DNA of 10,661 nucleotides from Anaeromyces robustus (Eukaryota > Neocallimastigomycota > Neocallimastigomycetes > Neocallimastigales > Neocallimastigaceae). The notes beneath the pieces were generated by a model, which had not been told where the DNA came from, made no database searches, and worked only from the letters and a program-made list of their open reading frames with translations. This document shows, in pieces, positions 1 to 8,472 of this stretch. A program made the translations under genes and the position numbers. Positions within the stretch are counted from its first letter, which is position 1. Every line of letters begins with the position of its first letter. The stretch is from positions 25,001 through 35,661 of the forward strand of contig MCFG01000533.1 in NCBI GenBank assembly GCA_002104895.1, written 5' to 3'.

Positions 1-1499
1 CCATTGGTGGTACCATTGGTGTTTGTTGTTCATTTTGTTTTGGTTTTTCTTCTTCAGAATCAGTAAATTCAGATTCAGATTCATCTTCTTCAGAATCAGA
101 TTCAGGTACTAAAGATTTCTTTGTCTTCTTACCTTTTCTTGATCTTATAGATGTTGTAGTAGTTTGGTTATCAGCAGCAGTAGTACTTGCATTATTATCT
201 TCATCATTGGTTTGTTCTTTCTGTGAATCAGCATCATTTTCTTCATCTGATTGTTTACCCTTAACATTAGCAAGATTTCTTTCACGAATAGCCTTTAAAA
301 TTTCAGCAGGTGATTTACCACGTACCTCTTCAGGTTTTATTTGAGTCTTTGGATCCTCTGGATCATCATATGTATTATTACTACCATATTTATAACTATA
401 ACTATTATTATTACTACTATAATTACTATTACTACTATATTTAGATTCATATTTTGTATCATATCTTGATTCATATTTACTTTCATATTTAGAACTATTA
501 TCTCCTAAAGAATACTTTGGTTTTGAGGTATAGCTTGATTCATATTTATTATCACTTGAGAATAAATCACTTTGTCCTAAAAGAATTCTAGCGATATCTG
601 ATGTAGTAACACGATCATCATCTTGGTTATCATTATTTCTTACACTACTTGAATTATAAGTTGAACTTGTATCATTTGATGATCCTAATTTATATACTCT
701 TTTACCACCATAAGTTGATGTTTCGTTATTAGTATTATATGTTCTAGAGGTACTATATGAAGTATTTGATGAATCATTTAATACATATTTATTTCTTTGA
801 GTCATTGACATATTATTTGAAGAAGATGAGGTATCTATAACACCGGTATCATGTAACGTAGAGAAAGATTGCATAATATCATCAAAAAGTGAGGAAGTAC
901 CTGTTGGTTTAGATATTGAAGATGTATTAGTTTCTTCTCTATCACCACCAAACATAAAGGATTGGATATCAATATTACTTGAATGTAAATTATCTGGATC
1001 TTTTGATTTATCACTTACATTTATATTCATTGTAGAAGTGTTATTATTATTTTTATGATGGTGGTGGTGATGTTTATGATGATGCTTATGACGATGTCTA
1101 TGGCTATGTGTACTTGTAGCTATAGATTCTTGATCATCTTCTCTTTTAACAACATTATTTATTTGTGGAAGAGATTGTAAAGGTTTATCATCATCGCTAT
1201 CTTCTTCAGCATTATTTATTGTAGCTTGACTATTTTCAACTATTGCAGTAGTAGGATTAGTAACATGTAATCTTTGTGGTATTACAGGTTGTGGTTGTGG
1301 TTGTACTATTTGTGGTTGTGGTAATTGTTCATTTTGTTTAGATTCAGCAGCTCTTTGTTCAGCTTCTCTTCTAGCTTTAGCAGCTGCTATTGCTTCTATT
1401 TCTTCTTGAGTTTGTGGACGTCTTACTCTAAAACTCCTTTCAACTGGTTTATCATCTACTATTTGTTTTTTTGAAGATTTCTTCTTAAAAATCTTTAAC
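1..1499 (-). CDS. Large low-complexity protein of unrecognised family, main exon, 3'-partial
   Basis: One stop-free frame of 499 codons runs from base 1498 down to the left edge, where the protein continues. I do not recognise the family. In order from the exon start there is a basic segment (LKIFKKKSSKK), an Arg/Glu/Ala-rich probable helix at residues 20-53 (includes RRPQTQEEIEAIAAAKARRE), a Gln/Pro stretch, a His-rich run near 128-145, a long Ser/Asn/Thr-rich region, Tyr-Glu-Ser-Lys-type repeats at about 317-356, a conserved-looking KSPAEILKAIRERNLAN segment near 394-411, and an acidic Ser/Glu/Asp tail near 462-484. There is no signal peptide or membrane segment. The frame has no ATG at its upstream end and meets TGA at 1516-1514. 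A TATAG|G acceptor at 1501-1500 fits an exon start at 1499 in which the first G completes a split codon. Codon use is typical of dictyostelid host genes. Coding status is well supported; function is unknown. Confidence 0.85.
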
Positions 1500-1671
1500 C
1501 TATAAATATTTTTTCAAATAAAGTTTATATACAATAATTATTTAAAAAAAAAAAACAATTAATTAAATATCGATAAAATAAATTATTATTATTATTATTA
1601 ATTTATAAAAAAAATATTTGATATGTTATTAAAGCATAATTATTTAAAATTTGATATCACTATTTGTTTAC
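1500..1671 (-). other. Predicted first intron of the left gene (one of two phase-compatible models)
   Basis: The acceptor TTTATAG ends at 1500. Reading upstream on the minus strand, the best-placed donor is GTAAAC starting at 1671, preceded by TTAAAT. Splicing there joins AT to G and makes an ATG, giving a protein that begins MLKIFKKKSS. The intron would be 172 nt and AT-rich. The alternative is a coding exon at 1906-1857 (MEIFIFLFKKNNFKIK plus two bases) with donor GTAGTT at 1856, giving a 357-nt intron of the same phase. I prefer the first because the donor is nearer the usual GTAA form, the intron is shorter, and a 15-T promoter-like run lies about 110 nt upstream. This is inference; no transcript evidence is available. 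Confidence 0.45.
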
Positions 1672-1723
1672 ATTTAATAATTTGATATCATTTTAAATAA
1701 TTATGCTTTAATAACATATCAAA
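1617..1723. repeat. Perfect 34-bp inverted repeat (hairpin 1)
   Basis: Bases 1617-1650 are the exact reverse complement of 1690-1723, with a 39-nt spacer. The stem holds several G:C pairs (core AAAGCATAAT), so it is not a simple AT palindrome. The copies of GATATCA in the spacer (1653-1659 and 1684-1690) can extend the pairing after a small bulge. It lies just upstream of the left gene, over its predicted first intron. In the preferred splice model the donor at 1671 falls in the hairpin loop. It could be a foldback or MITE-type element, a small-RNA precursor or a leader structure. Confidence 0.85.
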
Positions 1724-1780
1724 ATATTAAAATTACTAAAATTATAATTTTTAATTATTAAATAAAAATAATAAAAAATT

Positions 1781-1795
1781 AAAAAAAAAAAAAAA
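1781..1795 (-). promoter_or_regulatory. T15 run, probable core-promoter element of the left gene
   Basis: Fifteen consecutive A on the given strand form T15 on the transcribed strand sense, 110-124 nt upstream of the proposed split start codon. Dictyostelid promoters typically carry an oligo(dT) run near the transcription start, downstream of a TATA-like sequence, and AT-only TATA-like sequence (ATATATTT) lies just upstream around 1805. The same arrangement is seen before the oxidoreductase gene. Homopolymers are common in this DNA, so support is positional only. Confidence 0.35.
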
Positions 1796-2225
1796 GAATA
1801 AAAAATATATTCTTTATTTTTTCTGTTTATTATTGTTTTATTATGTGAAGAACTACTCCTTAATTTTAAAATTGTTCTTTTTAAATAAAAAAATAAAAAT
1901 CTCCATAAAATTCTTTATATACGTAAAAATCCTTACATTTTGGTATTTCTATAATACTTTTGAATAGAATAATATTTATGCTATAAAAATGTTTGTTTTT
2001 ATCTGAATTATTATGATAAATTATTTTTTTTCTATATATTGAATTCGAAGTTGTTATATATTACGAAATTTGGTAATCGTTTTATGTATATTATCTTTTT
2101 TCTTTAATTTTAATGTTATTTATTTGATTACTTCCAAAAAAATATATATTAGAAAAATTATTAAAAATATAAATAAATAATTAATTGAATTATATATTTA
2201 TATATTCTCTATGTAAAAAAAAAAA

Positions 2226-2290
2226 AAAGATAAGAAAAGAAATAGATATTATTATATCTTTATTAGTATATTATTCTTTTTCTTATCTTT
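2226..2290. repeat. Bulged inverted repeat with nested inner stem
   Basis: AAAGATAAGAAAAG at 2226-2239 pairs with CTTTTTCTTATCTTT at 2276-2290, 14 bp with one bulged base. The 36-nt spacer contains a second small inverted repeat (AGATAT/ATATCT, 2245-2260), so the folded form would be a stem with an inner hairpin. The arms are purine-rich versus pyrimidine-rich. No function is recognised. Confidence 0.5.
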
Positions 2291-2375
2291 CTTTTCCCTC
2301 TTTATTATTTATAATTGAGGTTTTATTCTTTATATATTAAATTATTTCTTTTTACAATATACAAAAAAAAATGAT

Positions 2376-2415
2376 GAAAAATAAACTTTAAATTTCAATT
2401 TAAAGATTTATTTTC
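2376..2415. repeat. Imperfect hairpin with minimal loop
   Basis: Arms at 2376-2394 and 2397-2415 pair through a perfect inner AATTTAAAG segment and an outer segment offset by a bulge, leaving a 2-base loop. The structure is AT-only apart from a few G:C pairs, so chance is a possible explanation. Confidence 0.35.
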
Positions 2416-2756
2416 ACTTCTTTTTTTTTTATTACTATTAAATATTATTTTTTAAAAAAAAAAAAAAATAAATTTTTACATTTTGAAAGTTTAATAAAAA
2501 AATTTTTTTTTTATTAGCAATATTATTTGCTAATATTTTATTATAATAATTGAAAAATATATAACAATTATATTTTAATATATTAAATTTATATTAAAAA
2601 ATAATAATAAAAAAATATTGAATTATTGATATATTAATTTTTATATATAATAATAATAATAATAATAATAAATAATTATAATACTTGTAAGTTTGAAGTA
2701 CAAATAATACTAAATAATAGGAAAAAAAATATAAAAATATCTAAAATATAAAAAAA

Positions 2757-2805
2757 TTTATTTATTTATTTATTTATTTAGTTATTTATTTATTTATTCA
2801 TTTAC

Positions 2806-2836
<31 letters not shown>

Positions 2837-2910
2837 TTGATATATTTATTAATTTATTTACTTATAATTTATTTAAATATTTATTATTTATTTATTTATT
2901 TATTTATTTA
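2757..2910. repeat. TTTA tetranucleotide repeat tract
   Basis: TTTA units run from 2757 to about 2839 with a few single-base changes (GTTA, TTCA, TTAC), then continue in degraded form to about 2910, where a second clean block of TTTA units lies at 2886-2910. It is a microsatellite in the desert with no coding use. Confidence 0.9.
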
Positions 2911-3672
2911 ATAATATAAAATTACAGAATAATACTAATTAGACTAATATTTATTTATATTTACACTATATTATATATATAATAATATCATGTAATTAAT
3001 AATTTTAATATTTTTTCATACGGCTTTTAATATATTAATTTTAATTTAATTATTTTGATATATTTGATTATATTTTGATTATATTTTTATTTACATTCTT
3101 TATAATACTTTTTATATTGAATATTTTAAACAAATATAATATGAATTTAATTAACAATTTAATAATAATATATTATTAATATATATTAATATATTACCGA
3201 TAACTAACCCAATTATTGATTATATTTATAATATATTTTAATATATACTTTTTATTAAATTAATATATTATTTAATATATTATTTTATTTTTGGTAATAA
3301 ATAGTAATATATTAACTTTATTAAATCATATTAATAGTATATATTTATATTGTATCAATATCATTTTATATAATGAATGTATTTAATAATATATTGTAAA
3401 TATATTAATATATACTAATAATCTTAATTCATAATTGTTAAGTTTTTATTTTTAAGATATTTTAATTAAAAGCCTTCTTTTTATATATATTAGAATTAAT
3501 ATATACCATTTAAATTTGATTGCACAAAATGATTTCTATTTCCATAAAAGTAAATAAAGAAGAATTAAAAAAAAATTTAATGAATTATTAATATGTCAAA
3601 TAAAAAGAATCTTTAATTATAAAGCATACATATAAATATTAAAACTATAATATATTATTTAACTATAAAAAC

Positions 3673-3676
<4 letters not shown>

Positions 3677-3711
<35 letters not shown>
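3677..3711. repeat. AAT trinucleotide microsatellite
   Basis: An uninterrupted AAT/ATA array of about 35 bases. In dictyostelids such arrays encode poly-Asn when in coding sequence; here the flanks are non-coding. Confidence 0.9.
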
Positions 3712-3713
<2 letters not shown>

Positions 3714-4820
3714 GGAATAAAAAAATGAATAAAAAATATAAATATATATATATATATTTGGATATATAATTTAATAATTAATATTTTTATATTAAAAATT
3801 TATTAGCAGTATTAAAAAAAAAGTCCTCATTTTTTTTACATATATTTTATAAATATATGTAGAATATTTATATTTTATATTTACATTTACGTACATTTAT
3901 GTACATATTTTTATATACTATATAAAATTTAAAATATTTAATAATTTATTATACTTTTCTATATTAATTTTAATATTAAATAAAGTTTAATGTCTATTAA
4001 TCAGCCAATAAAATTAAAATATTTTTTATATAAACATCTTACCTATCATTTAACAATAACAATTAAATTAAAATTAATATGGCCTCCACAAAAAATTTTA
4101 ATATTTAAAATTATGATTGTAATACTATAACAAAAGAATGCGGTATATAACTAAAATAAGTAACAATTAATAAAGAAGTCAGTATTTAAGTGGATGAATT
4201 AATTAATATTGAAATAAATTTATAAATATACATTAAATAAACTTTTTATTAAACGTATTTTTTTAATTATTATACAGATATTAATTAATTTAATTCAGGT
4301 TGTAGAAATGTTAAGCTCATTTTGCAAAATAAAATAATAATAATAAAAAAAAAAAAAAAAAATATAAAGAAAAGAAATAAAATAAAAAAAATATTAAAAG
4401 AGAAAAAACTTCAATAAAATTTAACTTTATGTAAGCAATTATTGTATATTTACATATCTTTTCCTTAAAATTTAATTATATTAAACATATCATAAATAAA
4501 TATAACTAAATTAAATGTTAAATAAATACTTCGCTCTTAATATTTTATAAATTGCTTTTTTCCATATTTATTAAAATAATAGAAAAATTAAAAAAGAATT
4601 AATCTATATATATATATATATATGTAATAAAACAAAAAAAAAATTAAAATTATATTGATCAATGGGATTAAATTAAATAATTTTTTAAATATTATTATTA
4701 TATGTTTTTATTAGTTTACTTGTAACATTTTAAATATTTTAATTAATTATGATTAATTAAATAATTGTTTGGAGTTTGTCATATATTTTTATAAATTCTT
4801 TTTGATTTCCATAAAAATTA

Positions 4821-4865
4821 TTATTTAATAATAAAAAAATATTATTCTTTTTTATTATTAAATAA
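4821..4865. repeat. Perfect 18-bp AT-only inverted repeat
   Basis: Bases 4821-4838 (TTATTTAATAATAAAAAA) are the exact reverse complement of 4848-4865, with a 9-base spacer ATATTATTC. All stem pairs are A:T, so a chance or slippage origin is less unlikely than for the GC-containing hairpins. Confidence 0.6.
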
Positions 4866-5325
4866 AAATATTACATAAATAAAAAATGAAATATTTAATC
4901 TGTTATTTATAAAAACATCATTTTATAGGACATCTTTATTTTAAATATTTCTATAATCTTCAGAATACTAAAATATTATTAAAATTTAATAGTATTTATC
5001 AATATATCCAATAATAAATATATATATATTATAATTTTATACTTAACTATAAGTAGCCACTAATTTTTTATTACATTGAATAAAAAAATGAAATAGAAAA
5101 CTAATTTTTTTAATTCATATTAGTTATTAGTGTAATAAACATAATCATTTTGCTTTATTTTATAATAATAATAATAATAATTATATATTATTCATATATT
5201 TGAATAGCACCTTAGAATATCCATTTTTATAAATGAATTTACCCTATAAATAACAATAATTGTTATAATAATCAATTAATATTATCTTAATATTAATATT
5301 AATTGTCTATAATTCTATATTTCTA

Positions 5326-5489
5326 TATTTTATTTTATTTTATTTTATTTTATTTTATTTTATTTTATTTTATTTTATTTTATTTTATTTTATTTTATTT
5401 TATTTTATTTTATTTTATTTTATTTTATTTTATTTTATTTTATTTTTATTTTATTTTTATTTTATTTTATTTTACTTTATTTTATTTTA

Positions 5490-5520
<31 letters not shown>

Positions 5521-5526
5521 TTTAAA
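5326..5526. repeat. TTTTA pentanucleotide satellite array
   Basis: An almost perfect TATTT/TTTTA array of about 24 units covers 5326-5446. It is followed to about 5526 by mixed TTTTA and TTTTTA units with one C substitution near 5474. Because 5 is not a multiple of 3, all frames of the array read as repetitive Phe/Tyr/Ile/Leu; the resulting open frame on the plus strand is an artefact of the missing stop codons. Confidence 0.95.
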
Positions 5527-5554
5527 ATTTTCAAACAAATAAAGAATATATGAA

Positions 5555-5605
5555 TTAAATTATCATTATTAAAATTATAAATATGTTTTAATAATGATAA
5601 TTTAA
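5555..5605. repeat. Perfect 20-bp inverted repeat
   Basis: Bases 5555-5574 are the exact reverse complement of 5586-5605, with an 11-base spacer (TTATAAATATG). The stem has one G:C pair (in ATCATTA). It begins about 30 bp after the end of the TTTTA array. Confidence 0.75.
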
Positions 5606-5998
5606 ATATATATATATATATATTGAATAAAATTATAATATTTTAATAAATATATTAATAATTTTTTTTTATTAACTCCAAGCCAGTTTGTGTTATTTTA
5701 ATTATTTTATATTTAGTATTATTATATATTTGATTACTTAATATATAATGTTATTTAAATTTATATTTCATTATTTAATAATAAAGTATAAAGGATGGTT
5801 AAATGTATTATAGGATATATAGAATATCTTTTAAAAAAGATAGCTAATATTAAACAGGAATGAAAAATATTATAATTATAATAGTAAAAGTGTAAAAATT
5901 ATGATAATAATAAAATATCTGTGAATTTAACATAGTAAAAAAAAATAATTTATGGGTTTTTAAATAAATATAAATATTTCTTATTTTTTTTATCGTAA

Positions 5999-6072
5999 CA
6001 TAATAATTAAAAATATTTAATATTTTTTTTGACATAAAAAAATAATACTATTAAATATTTTTAATTATTATG
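5999..6072. repeat. Twin hairpin A: perfect 24-bp stem, 26-nt loop
   Basis: Bases 5999-6022 (starting CATAATAATT) are the exact reverse complement of 6049-6072 (ending AATTATTATG). The loop at 6023-6048 carries T8-GACAT-A7-TAATA. The outermost pair is C:G, and pairing stops at 6073, the single base separating this hairpin from the next. Confidence 0.85.
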
Positions 6073-6073
6073 A

Positions 6074-6151
6074 TTAAAAGTAGACATAAGCATATAATTG
6101 TTTTTTGACATAAAAAAAAATAATATATCATATGCTTATGTCTACTTTTAA
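6074..6151. repeat. Twin hairpin B: perfect 22-bp stem, 34-nt loop
   Basis: Bases 6074-6095 are the exact reverse complement of 6130-6151. The arms contain AGTAGACATAAGC and its complement, with six G:C pairs in all, so chance pairing is very unlikely. The loop at 6096-6129 carries T6-GACAT-A9-TAATA, matching the loop of hairpin A although the two stems are unrelated. The ends read TTAAAAGTAGAC...GTCTACTTTTAA, so a foldback element inserted at TTAA is one reading, though no known family is recognised. Confidence 0.85.
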
Positions 6152-6351
6152 AATTTTTAGACTAGATAGCAATAAAAATAAAGTGTCTTATTTTTACATT
6201 TTATTTATTTCTATTAAATATATTATTAAACGTATTAAATTTTCATTTTAAATATTTTATTATATTTAAAAAAATTATAAAAAAAAACTAAATCACTTTA
6301 ATATCATTTTTTATGGCTTCGTGTTAATTTTATTTTTATTATTGAGTTTGG

Positions 6352-6383
6352 TAAAACTATAATAAATATTTATTATAGTTTTA
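6352..6383. repeat. Perfect 32-bp palindrome without spacer
   Basis: The sequence from TAAAACTATAATAAAT at 6352 to the end at 6383 equals its own reverse complement, with no central spacer. Each half has one G:C pair (AAACTAT). It could extrude as a cruciform or fold as a stem with a minimal loop in RNA. No recognised regulatory site matches it. Confidence 0.85.
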
Positions 6384-6670
6384 TATATATATAAAATTAA
6401 ACAATAATGTTACACAAATACATTAAAATTAAATATTAAATATAATAATGAATATTAATATGAAAAAAAAAAAAATGATTTTACTTTTGTATTTATATTA
6501 AATATAGTTATTTTGGAAAAAAATACTAATTAAATAATTATTTAGTAATAATAAAAATAATACAAAATTTTTTTAAAAATATAAAATATATATTTCTAAT
6601 AGTAATATAATATTTTTAGATAATTTATTATACATATTATTAATTCAAATATAATAATATAAATAATTTT

Positions 6671-6732
6671 AATAATTACTATAATAATACAAAATAATAA
6701 TAATAATTACTATAATAATACAAAATAATAAT
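6671..6732. repeat. Tandem duplication of a 31-bp unit
   Basis: Two consecutive near-identical 31-bp units (6671-6701 and 6702-6732), each containing AATTACTATAATAATACAAA followed by an AAT run. This is a simple local duplication in non-coding DNA. Confidence 0.8.
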
Positions 6733-7381
6733 AATAAATTTTTTTTATCGAATTTCTTTGAATAATGATTATTTAATATTAAAACATATTTATATATGTA
6801 TATGTAACATTGATTATCATTAATGAATAATCCTTCATTTAAGGTTTTTATTATGGTTATGATAAAATAACTTTGTTTTTAATTGATAATAGAACATTTA
6901 TTAGAATATAAATAAATAAAAAAAAAAAAATTAAAATATTATCCTAAAAATAAAACGATGAAAAAAATATGAAATCATAAAGTATGAGTAATAAATGTAA
7001 AAAAAAAAAAAAAAAACACTTTTAAAAAATCAGTTCGAGATGTCTAATATAAAAGTTAAATATTTTACTTATTTTACTTTTATTATACATATTATTTTTT
7101 TATATTTATTACTTTAATTTAAATATTTTACTTATTTTTATTTTACTTTTAATTTATATATCATCTTTTATATTATTATTATAATTTAATTAATTTAATT
7201 TAAATATATTTTTGGATTCATATATAAAGAAATATATATTATTATATTTCTTCCTTATTAGTGATTTTATAATATATATAATTCTTTTTTGTTAATATAT
7301 TATACCTATATTAAATATATATATATATATATATTTTTTTTGTTCTTTATGCTTTATGTATAATTTTAAAATTATTACTTC

Positions 7382-7387
7382 TTTATT
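7382..7387 (-). terminator. AATAAA polyadenylation signal of the oxidoreductase gene
   Basis: TTTATT on the given strand reads AATAAA on the minus strand, about 70 nt after the TAA stop at 7459-7457. The intervening sequence is A/purine-rich on the transcript strand. Spacing fits the short 3' untranslated regions usual in dictyostelids. Confidence 0.5.
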
Positions 7388-7456
7388 CCATTTTTTTTTT
7401 CTTTCTGTTTTTAATTTCTGTTTTATTTTTTCTCCTCTTTTTTTTTTTTTTTTTCT

Positions 7457-8408
7457 TTACCAATCAAAAATTTCTTCATCCTCATCTTCATGTCCTGGTC
7501 TTAAAGGATTTAATCCCCGAATATCAATTTGTTCACTTTTTCCTAATATAATTAATTCTGCTAAAGCAAGACCTGTACCAGTAGCTGTCATAATTCCCCA
7601 ATAATTATGGCCTGAAGCTAAATAAACACCTGAAGATTTTAATTTTAATTCATTTTCATTATTTCCTTCTGATTTACCTTTAATTTCTTTTAATTTACCA
7701 ATAACTGGTAAATAATTTTTAGGTGGAACAGGTAAATAAGTAGCTTCATGAATTTCTAAAATTTCACTATCATTTAATCCATGTTCAGATAAAGCTTTGA
7801 CTATATTTTGTTGTTTTTCTAAATAAAAAGTATCTGTAGGTGATACAAATGGTAATTTTTCTATTTCTTCTCTTGGGAAAGGTTTTGGAGAGGCCATACT
7901 ACATATATATACTGTACCATCTGGACGTGGATAAATTTCAACTACTGGATCACCATCTTTTTCTTCAGGAATAAAATAAACTTGAGGATTTGATAAAATT
8001 TTATCATTTTTTGGTTTTACTAAATAACTTTGACACTTATGACCAGTAAAACCTTTTGGCATTTGATTAGGGAACCAACAATTAGCTTGGAAAGTCCATG
8101 GTCCGAGGGCTAAAATTAAAATATCAGAGGGTATAAATTCTTCTTTAATATCTGTTTTGGTGATATTATTGCCTTCGTTATCATAAGTTTGATCTTTAAC
8201 ATATATTCCTTCATAAATTTTATTCTCATCATCATATTTAACATTAGTAACTTCAGCTATTCTAAACTTTACATTTTTTTCTTTTATTAATTTATCTAAA
8301 AAGAATTTACAAAATTTTAAAGGATGCATTTGTGCAGTAGCATCAATTTCTCCTATAATATTTTTACAACTTATTTTTGCTTCAACCCATGGTGGAGTTT
8401 TAATTTCC

Positions 8409-8472
<64 letters not shown>

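Larger units (their letters stand above)
1724..2756. other. AT-rich non-coding DNA upstream of the left gene
   Basis: I see no reading frame with host-like codon use here. The stretch holds the probable promoter region of the left gene, many A/T homopolymers, two bulged hairpins (2226-2290 and 2376-2415), a 9-bp TATTAGCAA inverted repeat at 2512-2535, and a short AAT array near 2648-2671. No tRNA-like or other known RNA gene is visible. Confidence 0.6.
2911..5325. other. Gene desert, left part
   Basis: About 2.4 kb with no recognisable gene. The sequence is close to 90% A+T where sampled (6 G/C in bases 3301-3360). Slightly less AT-rich islands occur near 3995-4200 and 4290-4325, but none has a host-like reading frame, tRNA T-loop signature or transposase-like motif. 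The named content is an AAT array at 3677-3711, a 10-bp inverted repeat at 3838-3847/3851-3860, TA dinucleotide runs near 3745-3760 and 4600-4622, and a hairpin at 4821-4865. Confidence 0.6.
5527..7381. other. Gene desert, right part, dense in inverted repeats
   Basis: About 1.85 kb without a recognisable gene. It holds a 20-bp hairpin (5555-5605), an isolated ACCCATAA match on the minus strand (5957-5950), the twin hairpins (5999-6151), a 32-bp perfect palindrome (6352-6383), a 31-bp tandem duplication (6671-6732), A/T homopolymers, and two near copies of a TAAATATTTTACTTATTTT segment near 7057 and 7121. The right end should hold the 3' untranslated region of the oxidoreductase gene. No tRNA or complete mobile element is visible. 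Confidence 0.6.

Noticed and set aside
2757-2910. Centromere or origin based on TTTA repeats
   Set aside because: A simple microsatellite; dictyostelid centromeric regions are described as clusters of DIRS-type elements, and none is seen here.
5303-5542. Plus-strand open frame of 79 residues, Phe/Tyr/Leu/Ile only
   Set aside because: It is produced entirely by the TTTTA pentanucleotide array; composition and periodicity are those of a satellite, not a protein.
5850-6035. Minus-strand open frame of 61 residues
   Set aside because: AT-driven Ile/Tyr/Phe/Asn content with no host-like codon use, and it overlaps the left arm of twin hairpin A.
6074-6151. piggyBac-type MITE, because the hairpin ends in TTAA
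   Set aside because: TTAA is frequent in this DNA and the inner ends do not start with the CCC expected for that family, so the assignment is not supported.
7356-7604. Plus-strand open frame of 82 residues
   Set aside because: Antisense shadow of the 3' end of the oxidoreductase gene plus its T-rich flank.
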